The notes beneath the pieces are model-generated. The model worked only from the letters and a program-made list of their open reading frames with translations. It made no database searches and was not told where the DNA came from. From DATLSM01 sp035534175 (lineage in GTDB: Bacteria > Actinomycetota > Thermoleophilia > Solirubrobacterales > 70-9), in contig DATLSM010000073.1 in NCBI GenBank assembly GCA_035534175.1, positions 1 through 64,000 on the forward strand: a stretch of DNA of 64,000 nt, read 5' to 3'. This document shows, one piece after another, positions 24,609 to 32,948 of the stretch (position 1 is the stretch's first letter; each line of letters opens with the position of its first letter). A program made the position numbers and the translations under genes.

Positions 24609-26735
24609 CTATCCGAGCAGCCGCTCCGCCAGACCCGAGTGCCGCTCGCCGCTGTCGTCGCGGCGCACCGCCATCGCCAGCGCCACCGGGTCTCCGACCA
24701 GCACGCAGCCCCTGGTGGCGCGCGTGATCGCCGTGTAGACGAGGGGGCGGGTGAGCATCCGTGCGTGGGAGCGATGGCAGACGCCGACCACGACCGGCAC
24801 CTCGGAGCCCTGGGACTTGTGGACCGAGATCGCGTAGGCCAGACGCAGGGTCGCCGTCTCCCCGTAGGGGATGACCATCGAGCCACCGTCGTCGGTGTCG
24901 ACGAAGATCGCCTCCTCCTCGGGGTCATCGGCGCGGAGGAAGATGATCGAGCCGTTCATCAGGCCCAGCTCGTGCGAGTTGCGGGTCTGGATCAGGCGGT
25001 CGCCGAGGCGGAAGCGCTCGCCCAACGCCCGCCTGCCGCTCGGGTTGAGCCGCGCCTGCAGGCGCTTGTTCAGCGCGTCGATCCCGACCGCCCCCCGATA
25101 CATCGGCGAGAGCACCTGCACCTCGCGGATCGGGTCGACGCCGAAGCGCTTCGGCGCCCGCTCGGCGACAACCTCCACCACGGTCTCCAGCGCTCGCTCC
25201 GGGCTCGGCCGGTCGATGAAGAAGAAGTCGTGTTCCTGGCCGGTCTCGGGCTGCAGACGCGGCGCTCGTCCCCGGTTGATCTCATGCGCGGCGGTGGTGA
25301 TCATCGACCGCGCCGCTTGGCGAAAGATCTGGTTGAGTCGCACCACGGGCGCGATCCCCGCGGCGATCAGGTCCTCGAACGGCTTGCCGGCGCCGATCGG
25401 CGGCAGCTGCTCGGCGTCGCCGACGAAGACCAGGTGGGTCGACTCCGCCAGTCCGTCGAGCAGCACCTCGATCAGCCGCAGATTGAGCATCGAGGCCTCG
25501 TCCACGACGACCAGATCGACGGGGAAGGGGTGGCTGCGCCGGTAGGCGGGCTGGCGGCCGGGCATCCACTCGATCATCCGGTGGATCGTCTGCGCATCGT
25601 GCCCGGTTGCCTCCTCCAGCCGCCGCGCCGCGCGCCCGGTCGGCGCGCAGAGGGCGACGGTGGCATCGGCGGCTTCGGCCTCGGCGACGATCGCCTGGGT
25701 GCAGACGGTCTTGCCGACGCCGGGCCCTCCGGTGAGGATCGAGATGCGCGAGGCGAAGGCACCGCGCACCGCCGCCCATTGCTCCTCGGTCAGCCCGCCG
25801 CCCGGATTCTCCAGCGGCGGCTCGTGGCCCAGGTGCGGCTCGGCCTCGGCGCGGGCGCGCAGCGTCTGGGCGACGGCGATCTCGCGGGCGTGGGTCGGCT
25901 GGCGATACACCCGGCTCCCCTCGAGCAGAAGGCCGCGGGCGGAGGCGAGCACGTCGGGGTCGGGATCGAGCTCGAGCAGCCTCGCCGCCCGCTGGGTCAA
26001 CGTGCCTACCGGGAGGAAGGTGTGACCCTGCTGCTCGGCCTCGGCCAGGACGAAGGACGCCGCCGCTTCGGCCCGGCGGTCGGACTCCGGGGGCACGTCG
26101 GCCCCCAGCGCGATCCTGTCGGCCCGGGCAAATCCGACCCCCTCGACCTCCGTCAGCCGGTAGGGGTCCTCGCGCAGGATCGCCATCGCGCCCTCGCCGT
26201 AGAGGGCGTGGATCGGGGCGGCGAGGTGTGCCAGCTCGTGCGGCGCCAGCTGGACGTGCAGGTCGCGAACCGAGCGGCTCGCCTGCCAGGATTCGGCCGC
26301 GGCCACCGCCTGTTTGGCGCTCACGCCTTGGAGTGAGCCGAAGACAGCCTCGGGGTTGGCGGCGATCGCCCCCATCACTCCCTCGCCGTGCTCATCGACC
26401 AGCCGCTCGGCGCGGGCCGGGCCGATGTGGCGCAGGGAGGTCAGGTAGGCGATCTGCCCGGGGCGGTCGGCGGGGTCCAGCGGCAGCGCGCCCCGCGCCC
26501 GCAGCTGGCGTCCGTAGCGAGAATGGGTCTGCCAATCACCGCTCACCTCGGCCCGGGCGCCGGTGGCCAGATGGGCCACCGGGCCAACCAGGGCGAAGCC
26601 CTCGCCCGACTCGGGATCCTGTACCTCCAGCACCGCGTAGCCGTCGTCGTCGGCCTTGAAGATGACGCCGAGCACCTCGACCGTGCCGGAGTAGTTTGCC
26701 TCCTCGGCGTCGAACAAAGTCGTTGCCTCGCTCAC
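24609..26735 (-). CDS. recD2: RecD2-like ATP-dependent DNA helicase
   Basis: 708 residues. An N-terminal OB-like region and tandem helix-hairpin-helix segments (RHIGPARAERLVDEHGEG; DPYRLTEVEGVGFARADRIA) precede the SF1B helicase core: Walker A GGPGVGKT (about residue 337), motif II VVVDEASML, motif III FVGDAEQLPPIGAG, and a C-terminal UvrD_C_2 region with SVHKSQGSEVP and YTAITRATRGCVLVG. This is the stand-alone RecD2 family with 5'-3' helicase activity in DNA repair, not a RecBCD subunit; no recB or recC is nearby. The GTG at 26735 lies 6 bases from a TAGCTT -10 element. Confidence 0.9.
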   Translation of the reverse strand: MSEATTLFDAEEANYSGTVEVLGVIFKADDDGYAVLEVQDPESGEGFALVGPVAHLATGARAEVSGDWQTHSRYGRQLRARGALPLDPADRPGQIAYLTSLRHIGPARAERLVDEHGEGVMGAIAANPEAVFGSLQGVSAKQAVAAAESWQASRSVRDLHVQLAPHELAHLAAPIHALYGEGAMAILREDPYRLTEVEGVGFARADRIALGADVPPESDRRAEAAASFVLAEAEQQGHTFLPVGTLTQRAARLLELDPDPDVLASARGLLLEGSRVYRQPTHAREIAVAQTLRARAEAEPHLGHEPPLENPGGGLTEEQWAAVRGAFASRISILTGGPGVGKTVCTQAIVAEAEAADATVALCAPTGRAARRLEEATGHDAQTIHRMIEWMPGRQPAYRRSHPFPVDLVVVDEASMLNLRLIEVLLDGLAESTHLVFVGDAEQLPPIGAGKPFEDLIAAGIAPVVRLNQIFRQAARSMITTAAHEINRGRAPRLQPETGQEHDFFFIDRPSPERALETVVEVVAERAPKRFGVDPIREVQVLSPMYRGAVGIDALNKRLQARLNPSGRRALGERFRLGDRLIQTRNSHELGLMNGSIIFLRADDPEEEAIFVDTDDGGSMVIPYGETATLRLAYAISVHKSQGSEVPVVVGVCHRSHARMLTRPLVYTAITRATRGCVLVGDPVALAMAVRRDDSGERHSGLAERLLG

Positions 26736-26741
26736 CCTTCA

Positions 26742-26747
26742 AAGCTA
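26742..26747 (-). promoter_or_regulatory. -10 element for recD2, leaderless
   Basis: TAGCTT on the minus strand, 6 bases before the GTG at 26735. No Shine-Dalgarno. Confidence 0.5.
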
Positions 26748-26877
26748 CTCGGAGCAGGCGGATGTAAAGCACCGGCGACGTCGCCATCCGCGTCGCGACG
26801 CCTTTACTTGACCGGGTCGGCGCTGGCCTTCGAGCGTGGCGACATCTCCGTCCAGCAGCTTCTGGCCGCGGCGCCCC

Positions 26878-26938
26878 TTGACCGCCGACGGACCCAGAGC
26901 GCGCCGGATGGAAACGCTCGCGGTCTGTCGGCGGTCAA
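26878..26938. repeat. 12-base inverted repeat between the cupin and recD2 genes
   Basis: TTGACCGCCGAC (26878-26889) and its exact reverse complement GTCGGCGGTCAA (26927-26938), separated by 37 bases. It starts just past the stop of the minus-strand cupin gene. No T run follows, so it is not a typical intrinsic terminator. Confidence 0.6.
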
Positions 26939-26944
26939 ATCGGT

Positions 26945-27337
26945 TCAGCGCGCCATCGGATCCGGCTCGCCCAACTTGGTCACGTCGGGCGCCTCGTAGA
27001 GCTGGCCCGCGGTGCCACCGATGACCAGCATGCGGATGCCCTCCTCGCCCGGCCAGACCTTGCGGGAAATACCAGGGCCGACCTTCGCCACGTGGTCGGG
27101 GTCGAGCTCGAAGCGCTCTCCCTCGATCTCGATCTCACCCCCGCCGCGCAGAGTCGCGTAGACCTCCTCCTGTCCATCCTCGGAGTGGTCGTGCTGGGGG
27201 TAGTTCTCGTAGTTGGGCGGCAGGTCGATGATCTGCATGCCGAACGATTCGACGCCGAGCTCGGCGCGAGCCCGCTTGAAGCCGCCGCCGAACACCGCCT
27301 CCATGTCGTCGATCCTCTTGACGGTGTGAGTGCTCAT
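26945..27337 (-). CDS. Cupin-domain protein
   Basis: 130 residues forming a single cupin barrel. The first cupin motif is visible as YPQHDHSEDGQEEVYATLRG (His-x-His ... Glu, about residues 46-65), and the second is partial (GPGISRKVWPGEEGIRMLVIG), lacking the usual second-motif histidine. The metal site may be incomplete or use other ligands. The ATG at 27337 is preceded by GGAGGAGGG at 4 bases, a strong ribosome binding site. Cupins range from dioxygenases to sugar-binding proteins; no specific function can be assigned. It lies 42 bases downstream of the PPOX gene on the same strand, so the two may be cotranscribed. Confidence 0.8.
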   Translation of the reverse strand: MSTHTVKRIDDMEAVFGGGFKRARAELGVESFGMQIIDLPPNYENYPQHDHSEDGQEEVYATLRGGGEIEIEGERFELDPDHVAKVGPGISRKVWPGEEGIRMLVIGGTAGQLYEAPDVTKLGEPDPMAR

Positions 27338-27379
27338 CCATCCCTCCTCCGGTGGTTGTCCATATCGGGTCGAGCGATC

Positions 27380-27778
27380 CTACGGCGCCATGTGCTGGAC
27401 GCGCTCGGGCTCGACCTTTACGATCAGCCGCTGTTCGCCCGGCTGGCGCATCGGGTACTCCTCGACCCCCATGTAGCGCTTGGCCAGCGCGTCGATGTGC
27501 TCGTCGGCCCCATCGTGGGTCAGCTCCACCGCGCGGCCGCGGATCAGCAGACTCTCGTAGGGATTCTCCGGGTTGGTGATCGAGATCGCCACCCGCGGGT
27601 CGCGCCGCAGGTTCACCGGCTTCAGCCGGCCCTCGGCTGTGTTGAAGACGATCAGGCCGTCCTCGGAGTCGATCCACACCGGCGATACCTGGGGTGAGCC
27701 GTCCTCCATCACGGTCGCGACGTGGGCGAAGCTCTTGCCCCCCAACAGGTGCTGGGCGGTTGCGGGAATCTCTGCCAT
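27380..27778 (-). CDS. PPOX-class flavin/F420-dependent protein
   Basis: 132 residues, a split-barrel FMN/F420-binding protein. Visible features are the N-terminal FAHVATVMEDGSPQVSPVWIDSE (about residues 17-39), VFNTAEGRLKPVNLRRDPRVAISI (about 44-67) and GRAVELTHDGADEHIDALAKRYMG. The LKPxNLRRDPRVA segment is typical of the actinobacterial F420-binding PPOX group, so it may bind or use F420H2. The ATG at 27778 is preceded by AGGAGG at 5 bases. It is divergent from rlmN (73 bases between starts). The physiological substrate is unknown. Confidence 0.85.
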   Translation of the reverse strand: MAEIPATAQHLLGGKSFAHVATVMEDGSPQVSPVWIDSEDGLIVFNTAEGRLKPVNLRRDPRVAISITNPENPYESLLIRGRAVELTHDGADEHIDALAKRYMGVEEYPMRQPGEQRLIVKVEPERVQHMAP

Positions 27779-27838
27779 CTGAACCTCCTGACGATTGTTG
27801 TTTTTGGCGCGTTGCACAGGTGACCATAGCTCCGTCCC

Positions 27839-27844
27839 TACACT
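27839..27844 (+). promoter_or_regulatory. -10 element for rlmN, leaderless
   Basis: TACACT, 7 bases before the GTG at 27852. No Shine-Dalgarno. Confidence 0.55.
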
Positions 27845-27851
27845 CGCCCCG

Positions 27852-28844
27852 GTGGATCGTGAGCTACTCGACATCACCCTTGCCGACGCCGGGGAGCCCG
27901 GTTTCCGCGCCTCCCAGGTGTGGGAGTGGGTCGCCCGTGGGGCGCGCTCCTATGGGGAGATGACCAACCTGCCGGCGGCGCTGCGCCGGCGGCTGGCCAG
28001 CGAGGTCCCGCTCTCCACCCTGAGCGTCGAGGTCGAGGCCAAGTCCGAGGACGGCACGGTCAAGGCCCTCTTCAATACCGTCGACGGGCGGCCGATCGAG
28101 GCGGTGCTGATGCGCTACCGCGACGGGCGCCGTTCGGTCTGCCTCTCCTCCCAGTCGGGTTGCCCGCTGACCTGCACCTTCTGTGCCACCGGGAAGATGA
28201 GGTTCGGCCGCAACCTCAGTGCCGACGAGATCCTCGACCAGGCGCTCCATTTCCGTCGCATGGAGGCGATCGACCACGTGGTCTTCATGGGGATGGGGGA
28301 GCCGGCGATGAACCTCGACGCCGTGCTCGCCGCCTGCGAGCGCTTGCCCGACATCGGCGTCACCCACCGGCGCACGGCGATCTCCACGGTGGGCTGGGTG
28401 CCGGGTATCGATCGTCTCGCCGGGTGCCCGATGCCGGTCGCCCTCGCGCTCTCTCTGCACGCCCCAAACGACGAGTTGCGCTCGCGGCTGATGCCGGTCA
28501 ACGACCGCTATCCGCTGGCCGAGGTGCTCGCCGCCTGCGAGCGCTACCGCGCCAGCCGCCGGCGCCGGGTCTTCATCGAGTACGTGATGCTCGACGGCGT
28601 CAACGACCTCCCCGAGCACGCTCACCAACTCGCCGCCCTGCTCGACCCCAGGATCTACAAGCTGAACCTGATCCCCTACAACCCGACCGGGACCTATGAC
28701 GGCTCCTCTCCCGAGCGGATCGAGCGCTTCCGCGCGATCCTGGCCGCCAACAGTGGCCTCACCGCCACCCTCCGACTCACCCGGGGGCGCGACATCGACG
28801 CCGCCTGCGGTCAGCTCGCGGCCGGGGCCAGCTCCGCCGCCTAG
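27852..28844 (+). CDS. rlmN: 23S rRNA/tRNA adenine C2-methyltransferase RlmN
   Basis: 330 residues. A radical-SAM enzyme methylating A2503 of 23S rRNA and A37 of some tRNAs. The radical-SAM cluster motif is SGCPLTCTFCATG (CxxxCxxC, about residue 100). The GMGEPAMNLD motif follows, and the C-terminal mechanistic cysteine is in RDIDAACGQLA (about 317). The second, methyl-carrying cysteine region is thus present. The GTG at 27852 fits a leaderless start with TACACT 7 bases upstream. The protein is slightly shorter at the N-terminus than the E. coli enzyme. Confidence 0.94.
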   Translation: MDRELLDITLADAGEPGFRASQVWEWVARGARSYGEMTNLPAALRRRLASEVPLSTLSVEVEAKSEDGTVKALFNTVDGRPIEAVLMRYRDGRRSVCLSSQSGCPLTCTFCATGKMRFGRNLSADEILDQALHFRRMEAIDHVVFMGMGEPAMNLDAVLAACERLPDIGVTHRRTAISTVGWVPGIDRLAGCPMPVALALSLHAPNDELRSRLMPVNDRYPLAEVLAACERYRASRRRRVFIEYVMLDGVNDLPEHAHQLAALLDPRIYKLNLIPYNPTGTYDGSSPERIERFRAILAANSGLTATLRLTRGRDIDAACGQLAAGASSAA

Positions 28845-28888
28845 CCGCCGAGACGTGGGCGCGCCGACCGTTTGGCTGCTCAGCCAAC

Positions 28889-28894
28889 TAGCAT
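28889..28894 (+). promoter_or_regulatory. -10 element for the P450 gene, leaderless
   Basis: TAGCAT, 7 bases before the ATG at 28902. No Shine-Dalgarno. Confidence 0.5.
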
Positions 28895-28901
28895 CCCGGC
28901 A

Positions 28902-30359
28902 ATGCCCGCCGAGACCGCGATCTCCGTCCCGCGCCCACCCCGGCGCTCGGCCAACCCGTTCAGCCGGTTGGCCAGCGATGCGCTCTCCGAATGGCGCTGC
29001 CGTGGCCGGTTTCCTCCCGGCCCGAATGACTTCAGCATCTCCCGCACACGAAAGATCGTCCACGATCCCCTGCCGATTCTCCTCTCCGCCTACGAGGAGT
29101 ACGGGCCGATCTTCAGCCTGCGAGTCCTGCACCTGCGCAGCGTCTTCATGCTCGGGCCCGAGGCCAACCACTTCGTCACCGTTTCCCACCCGGAGAACTT
29201 CCACTGGCGCGAGGGCAGCTTCGGCGACCTGATCCCGCTGCTCGGCGACGGCCTGCTGACGATCGACGAGGGCTACCACGACCGTGCCCGAGCGATCATG
29301 CTGCCGGCGTTTCACCGCGAGCAGGTGACGGCGATGCTGGAGTCGATGGGCGCCGAAGCCGAGGCGGCGATCTCGGGCCTTCGGCTGGGGGAGGTCATCG
29401 ACCTCTACGCCTGGATGCGCAACCTGGCGATGCGGATCGCGATGCGCTCCCTGCTGGGTCTCGACCCCGACGGCGCCGGCAAGGGCGCTGCGGCGGCGGA
29501 GCACTTTGAGCGGGCCCTCAACTTCTATGGGATCGACTTCGCCCTACGGTTCCTGCGCGGCCCGGGCACGCCCTGGCGGGGGATGCTCGCCTCACGCGCC
29601 GTCCTCGACGAAATCGTCTTCGGCGAGATCACCCGCCGGCGCGCCGCGCCGGACCCGAGCAGCCGCGACATCCTCAGCCTCCTGCTCGCCGCTCGCGGCG
29701 AGGGGGAGGAGGCATTCACCGACCGCGAGGTTCGCGATCAGGTGATGACCCTGATGTTTGCCGGCCACGACACCTCCACCTCGACCCTTACCTTCATGAT
29801 GTATGAGCTCGCCCGTCACCCCGAGGTGCTCGCCCGCCTCTGCCAGGAGCAGGACCGGGTGCTCGGCGCCGCCGCTCCCACGGCGGAGGTCCTGGAGCGG
29901 GAGATGCCCTACCTCGACATGGTCCTGGACGAGGTGTTGCGCCTCTACCCGCCGGCCTGGATCGGCCCGCGCCGCGCGGTCCGCGATTTTGAGTTCGGCG
30001 GTTATACGGTTCCCCGGGGCGCCTACATCAGCTACTGCTCCTGGGCCAGCCACCGCATCCCGGAGGTCTTCCCCGATCCCGAGGCATTCATCCCCGAGCG
30101 CTTCACCCGCGAGCGCAAGGCGGCGCTGCCGCGGGGCGCCTACGTTCCCTTCGGCGGCGGCCGGCGAATCTGCATCGGCAAACGCTTCGGCCAGACCGAG
30201 GTGAAGCTGGTGGCGACCATGTTGCTCCAGCGCCTGCGCCTCGACGCGCTCCCCGGCCGCACGATGACCGTTCGCCAGATGCCCACCCTCTCGCCGCTGG
30301 GCGGTTTGAAGATGCGGGTTGGCGAGCGGGGGGCCCCGGCGGGGATTCCGCTGGCCTGA
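28902..30359 (+). CDS. Cytochrome P450
   Basis: 485-residue heme-thiolate monooxygenase. The I-helix oxygen-binding motif is FAGHDTSTSTLTF (about residues 285-297), the K-helix ExxR is DEVLRLYPP (about 344), and the heme loop is PFGGGRRICIGKRFG (about 416-430) with the axial cysteine. The length above 450 and the GGGRRICIG loop resemble the CYP110/CYP102-like class that oxidises fatty acids or alkanes, but the substrate cannot be determined. No ferredoxin or reductase gene is adjacent. The ATG at 28902 has a TAGCAT -10 seven bases upstream. Confidence 0.92.
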   Translation: MPAETAISVPRPPRRSANPFSRLASDALSEWRCRGRFPPGPNDFSISRTRKIVHDPLPILLSAYEEYGPIFSLRVLHLRSVFMLGPEANHFVTVSHPENFHWREGSFGDLIPLLGDGLLTIDEGYHDRARAIMLPAFHREQVTAMLESMGAEAEAAISGLRLGEVIDLYAWMRNLAMRIAMRSLLGLDPDGAGKGAAAAEHFERALNFYGIDFALRFLRGPGTPWRGMLASRAVLDEIVFGEITRRRAAPDPSSRDILSLLLAARGEGEEAFTDREVRDQVMTLMFAGHDTSTSTLTFMMYELARHPEVLARLCQEQDRVLGAAAPTAEVLEREMPYLDMVLDEVLRLYPPAWIGPRRAVRDFEFGGYTVPRGAYISYCSWASHRIPEVFPDPEAFIPERFTRERKAALPRGAYVPFGGGRRICIGKRFGQTEVKLVATMLLQRLRLDALPGRTMTVRQMPTLSPLGGLKMRVGERGAPAGIPLA

Positions 30360-30369
30360 ATTTAGACCC

Positions 30370-30375
30370 TATCCT
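30370..30375 (+). promoter_or_regulatory. -10 element, leaderless
   Basis: TATCCT, 6 bases before GTG 30382 and 9 before ATG 30385. Confidence 0.45.
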
Positions 30376-30381
30376 GGTTGG

Positions 30382-30564
30382 GTGATGGTGCTTGCGACCC
30401 TTGTGGCACTGCCGTCGGCGCTCGAGGCCTGGCCAGCCGTGGTCGGCGCCGGCCTGATCCCGGTCGTCGGCATGGTCGCCGTCGGCTACCTGATCATCCA
30501 CGCCGTGCGCGACCACGACGAGGAGGAAGACGATGAGCCGGCACCACCCCCTCCCGCTACTTGA
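30382..30564 (+). CDS. Very small single-helix membrane protein, unknown function
   Basis: 60 residues from GTG 30382 (59 from the adjacent ATG 30385). Two hydrophobic stretches (VLATLVALPSALEAWPAVVG and LIPVVGMVAVGYLIIHAV) suggest one or two membrane helices, followed by an acidic, proline-rich tail (DHDEEEDDEPAPPPP). Small membrane genes like this are easily missed, but the -10 at 30370 and the sharp hydrophobic-to-acidic boundary favour a real gene. It overlaps the end of convergent glnN by 8 bases. No function can be given. Confidence 0.55.
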   Translation: MMVLATLVALPSALEAWPAVVGAGLIPVVGMVAVGYLIIHAVRDHDEEEDDEPAPPPPAT

Positions 30565-32704
30565 TGAAGAGCATCTCCTCGTACTTCGGCAGCGGCCAGA
30601 GGTCGTCGGCGACCAGCCGCTCCAGCTGATCGGCGGCGTCGCGCACCGTGGCCATCGCCTCGATCTGCTCGTCGCGGGCGTGGAGCGCCAGGTCCATTCC
30701 CTCTAGGTCCGCGGGATAGGCGTTTGCCTGCTTCAGCCCGCCGAGCGCTGCGACCAGCTCGTCGAGAAGCTCGCGCGTCTCGCCCTCCAGGGCCGAGACG
30801 CCGGCCTCCCCGATCAGCGCCAGGTGGCGCAGCGCCGCCGGCAGGATCATCGTCTGGGCGATGGAGAAGGTCTCCTCCGCCTCGATGTTGGCCCGGAGCG
30901 CGTACTGCTCGATCCAGACCTCGTAGCGGGACTCCAGCTCTCGCCTGGAGAGGACGCCGTAGTTTTCGAAGGCGGCGATCGTCTGCTCGCTGATCACCTC
31001 GGGAAGCGCGTCGGGCGTCGTGCGCAGGTTTTTCAACCCCCGCCGCTCGGCCTCCGCGTGCCACTCATCTGAGTAGTTGTCGCCGCCGAAGCAGACCCCT
31101 TTGTTGGCCGTGTACGCGTCTTTGACGATCTCGATCACCGCCTCGGGCATGTCCTGCCCAGCGGAGAGCTTGCCCTCCAGCCCGCCGCCTAGCTCGTCGA
31201 TCGCCTCGGCGACGATCGTGTTCAGGACCGTGTTGGGGAAGGCGAGCGACATGCTCGAACCGAGTGCCCGGAACTCGAATTTGTTGCCGGTGAAGGCGAA
31301 CGGGGAGGTCCGGTTGCGATCGCCGCCGTGCATCGGTAGCGCCGGGAGTACCGTCGCACCCAGCTCGAGGAAGGAGGCCGGCGTGTTGGGATCGCCTTCG
31401 CCGGTGGCGATCGCCTCGAAGACTTTCTCCAGCTCGCCGCCGAGGAAGATCGAGATGATCGCCGGTGGCGCCTCGTTCGCGCCGAGACGGTGATCCTGGC
31501 CGATGTTGGCGACCGAGGCGCGCAGCAGGCCCTGGTGCTTGTTCACGGCCTGGATCACCGCCGCGCAGAAGAAGAGGAAGTGGATGTTCTCAGCCGGGGT
31601 GTCGCCCGGATCGAGCAGATTGGTACCGGTATCGGTTCCCATCGACCAGTTGTTGTGCTTGCCCGAGCCGTTTACGCCGGCGAAGGGCTTCTCGTGCAGC
31701 AGGCACACCAGGCCATAGCGGCGCGCCACGTTTTCCAGGGTCCGCATCAGCAGCTGCTGATGGTCTGAGCCGACGTTGGAGTTCTCGAACACCGGCGCGA
31801 TCTCATACTGCGCCGGCGCCACCTCGTTGTGGCGGGTCTTGACCGGGATGCCGAGCTTGCGCAGCTCCAGCTCGGTCTCCATCATGCAGGCCAGCACGCG
31901 CTCGGGAATCGAGCCGAAGTAGTGGTCGTCTAACTCGTGGCCCTTCGGCGGCTTGGCGCCGAACAGCGTGCGCCCGGTGGAGATCAGGTCCGGCCGCTCA
32001 AAGAAGTACTGCTCGTCGATCAGGAAGTACTCCTGCTCGGGGCCAACTGTGGTGAAGACGCTTTGAGAATCCTCGTCGCCGAGCAGGCGAAGGGCCTTGA
32101 TCGCCGAGCGCGAGAGCGCGTCCATCGATCGCAGCAGCGGGATCTTGGCGTCCAGCGCCTCGCCGGTCCAGGAGGCGAAGGCGGTTGGGATGCAGAGCAG
32201 CGCCCCGTTGGGATTCTCGAGGATGAAGGCCGGGCTGGTCGGGTCCCAGGCGGTGTAGCCGCGGGCCTCGAAGGTGGCGCGCACCCCGCCGGTGGGGAAG
32301 GAGGAGGCGTCGGGCTCGCCCTGGATCAGCTCCTTGCCGGAGAAGCCGGCCAGGGCCCGGCCCTCGGCGCCGGGCTCGAAGAAGGAGTCGTGCTTCTCCG
32401 CGGTGGAGCCGGTGAGCGGCTGGAACATATGGGTGTAGTGGGTGGCGCCGTTCTCCAGCGCCCACTGCTTCATCTCCTCGGCGACGGAGTCGGCCAGTGC
32501 TGGGTCCAGCGCCTCGCCTCCGGCCAGCGTTGCCTGCAGCTTGGCGAATACGTCTGCCCCCAAGCGGTCGCGCTGCACCGAGAGGGAGAAGACGTTGATG
32601 CCGAAGGGGTCGTTCTCGGGCTGGGTCAGGTCGAGCGCGCCGAGGGCCTCCCCGTTGGAGCTCCACTGTGCTGCGGTTAGGTTCTGCTGGCGGATACGAG
32701 TCAT
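30557..32704 (-). CDS. glnN: Glutamine synthetase type III
   Basis: 715 residues, the length of GSIII (about 700-730) and much longer than GSI (about 470). It makes glutamine from glutamate, ammonia and ATP. Typical blocks: FQPLTGSTAEKHDSFFEP (about residues 93-110), the catalytic core GPEQEYFLID (about 225), RHNEVAPAQYEIAPVFE (about 295), and VNGSGKHNNWSMGT (about 348), then NRTSPFAFTGNKFEFRA. The ATG at 32704 gives MTRIRQQNLTAAQW, with GAGGA about 11 bases upstream. GSIII is uncommon in actinobacteria compared with GlnA types. No GSI gene is in the window. An ammonium transporter lies 3 kb away. Confidence 0.93.
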   Translation of the reverse strand: MTRIRQQNLTAAQWSSNGEALGALDLTQPENDPFGINVFSLSVQRDRLGADVFAKLQATLAGGEALDPALADSVAEEMKQWALENGATHYTHMFQPLTGSTAEKHDSFFEPGAEGRALAGFSGKELIQGEPDASSFPTGGVRATFEARGYTAWDPTSPAFILENPNGALLCIPTAFASWTGEALDAKIPLLRSMDALSRSAIKALRLLGDEDSQSVFTTVGPEQEYFLIDEQYFFERPDLISTGRTLFGAKPPKGHELDDHYFGSIPERVLACMMETELELRKLGIPVKTRHNEVAPAQYEIAPVFENSNVGSDHQQLLMRTLENVARRYGLVCLLHEKPFAGVNGSGKHNNWSMGTDTGTNLLDPGDTPAENIHFLFFCAAVIQAVNKHQGLLRASVANIGQDHRLGANEAPPAIISIFLGGELEKVFEAIATGEGDPNTPASFLELGATVLPALPMHGGDRNRTSPFAFTGNKFEFRALGSSMSLAFPNTVLNTIVAEAIDELGGGLEGKLSAGQDMPEAVIEIVKDAYTANKGVCFGGDNYSDEWHAEAERRGLKNLRTTPDALPEVISEQTIAAFENYGVLSRRELESRYEVWIEQYALRANIEAEETFSIAQTMILPAALRHLALIGEAGVSALEGETRELLDELVAALGGLKQANAYPADLEGMDLALHARDEQIEAMATVRDAADQLERLVADDLWPLPKYEEMLFIK

Positions 32705-32948
32705 CGCTTGGCTGGTCCTCACTTGGCGGCGCGCCCGCGGTTGGGTCGCGTTCGTTTACCGGTCTCACTTCCCGTACGAAGAGCCAGCGCAGCCTAATGG
32801 CCGGGCGATGAGGGGGGCTTGTACGCGGGTACAACGTTCGGAGGGGCGCCTTGTCCCGGGTGGCGGCCGGCGCTTTACCGATAGCCTGCGGCCTCCCGCG
32901 GCCTTGGCGCCGCATTTCCCAGCCAGAATCCCGGAGGACTGACGCGCA

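Noticed and set aside
27864..29504. Long antisense frame across rlmN and the P450 gene
   Set aside because: Spans two confident genes and shows no domain or signal of its own.
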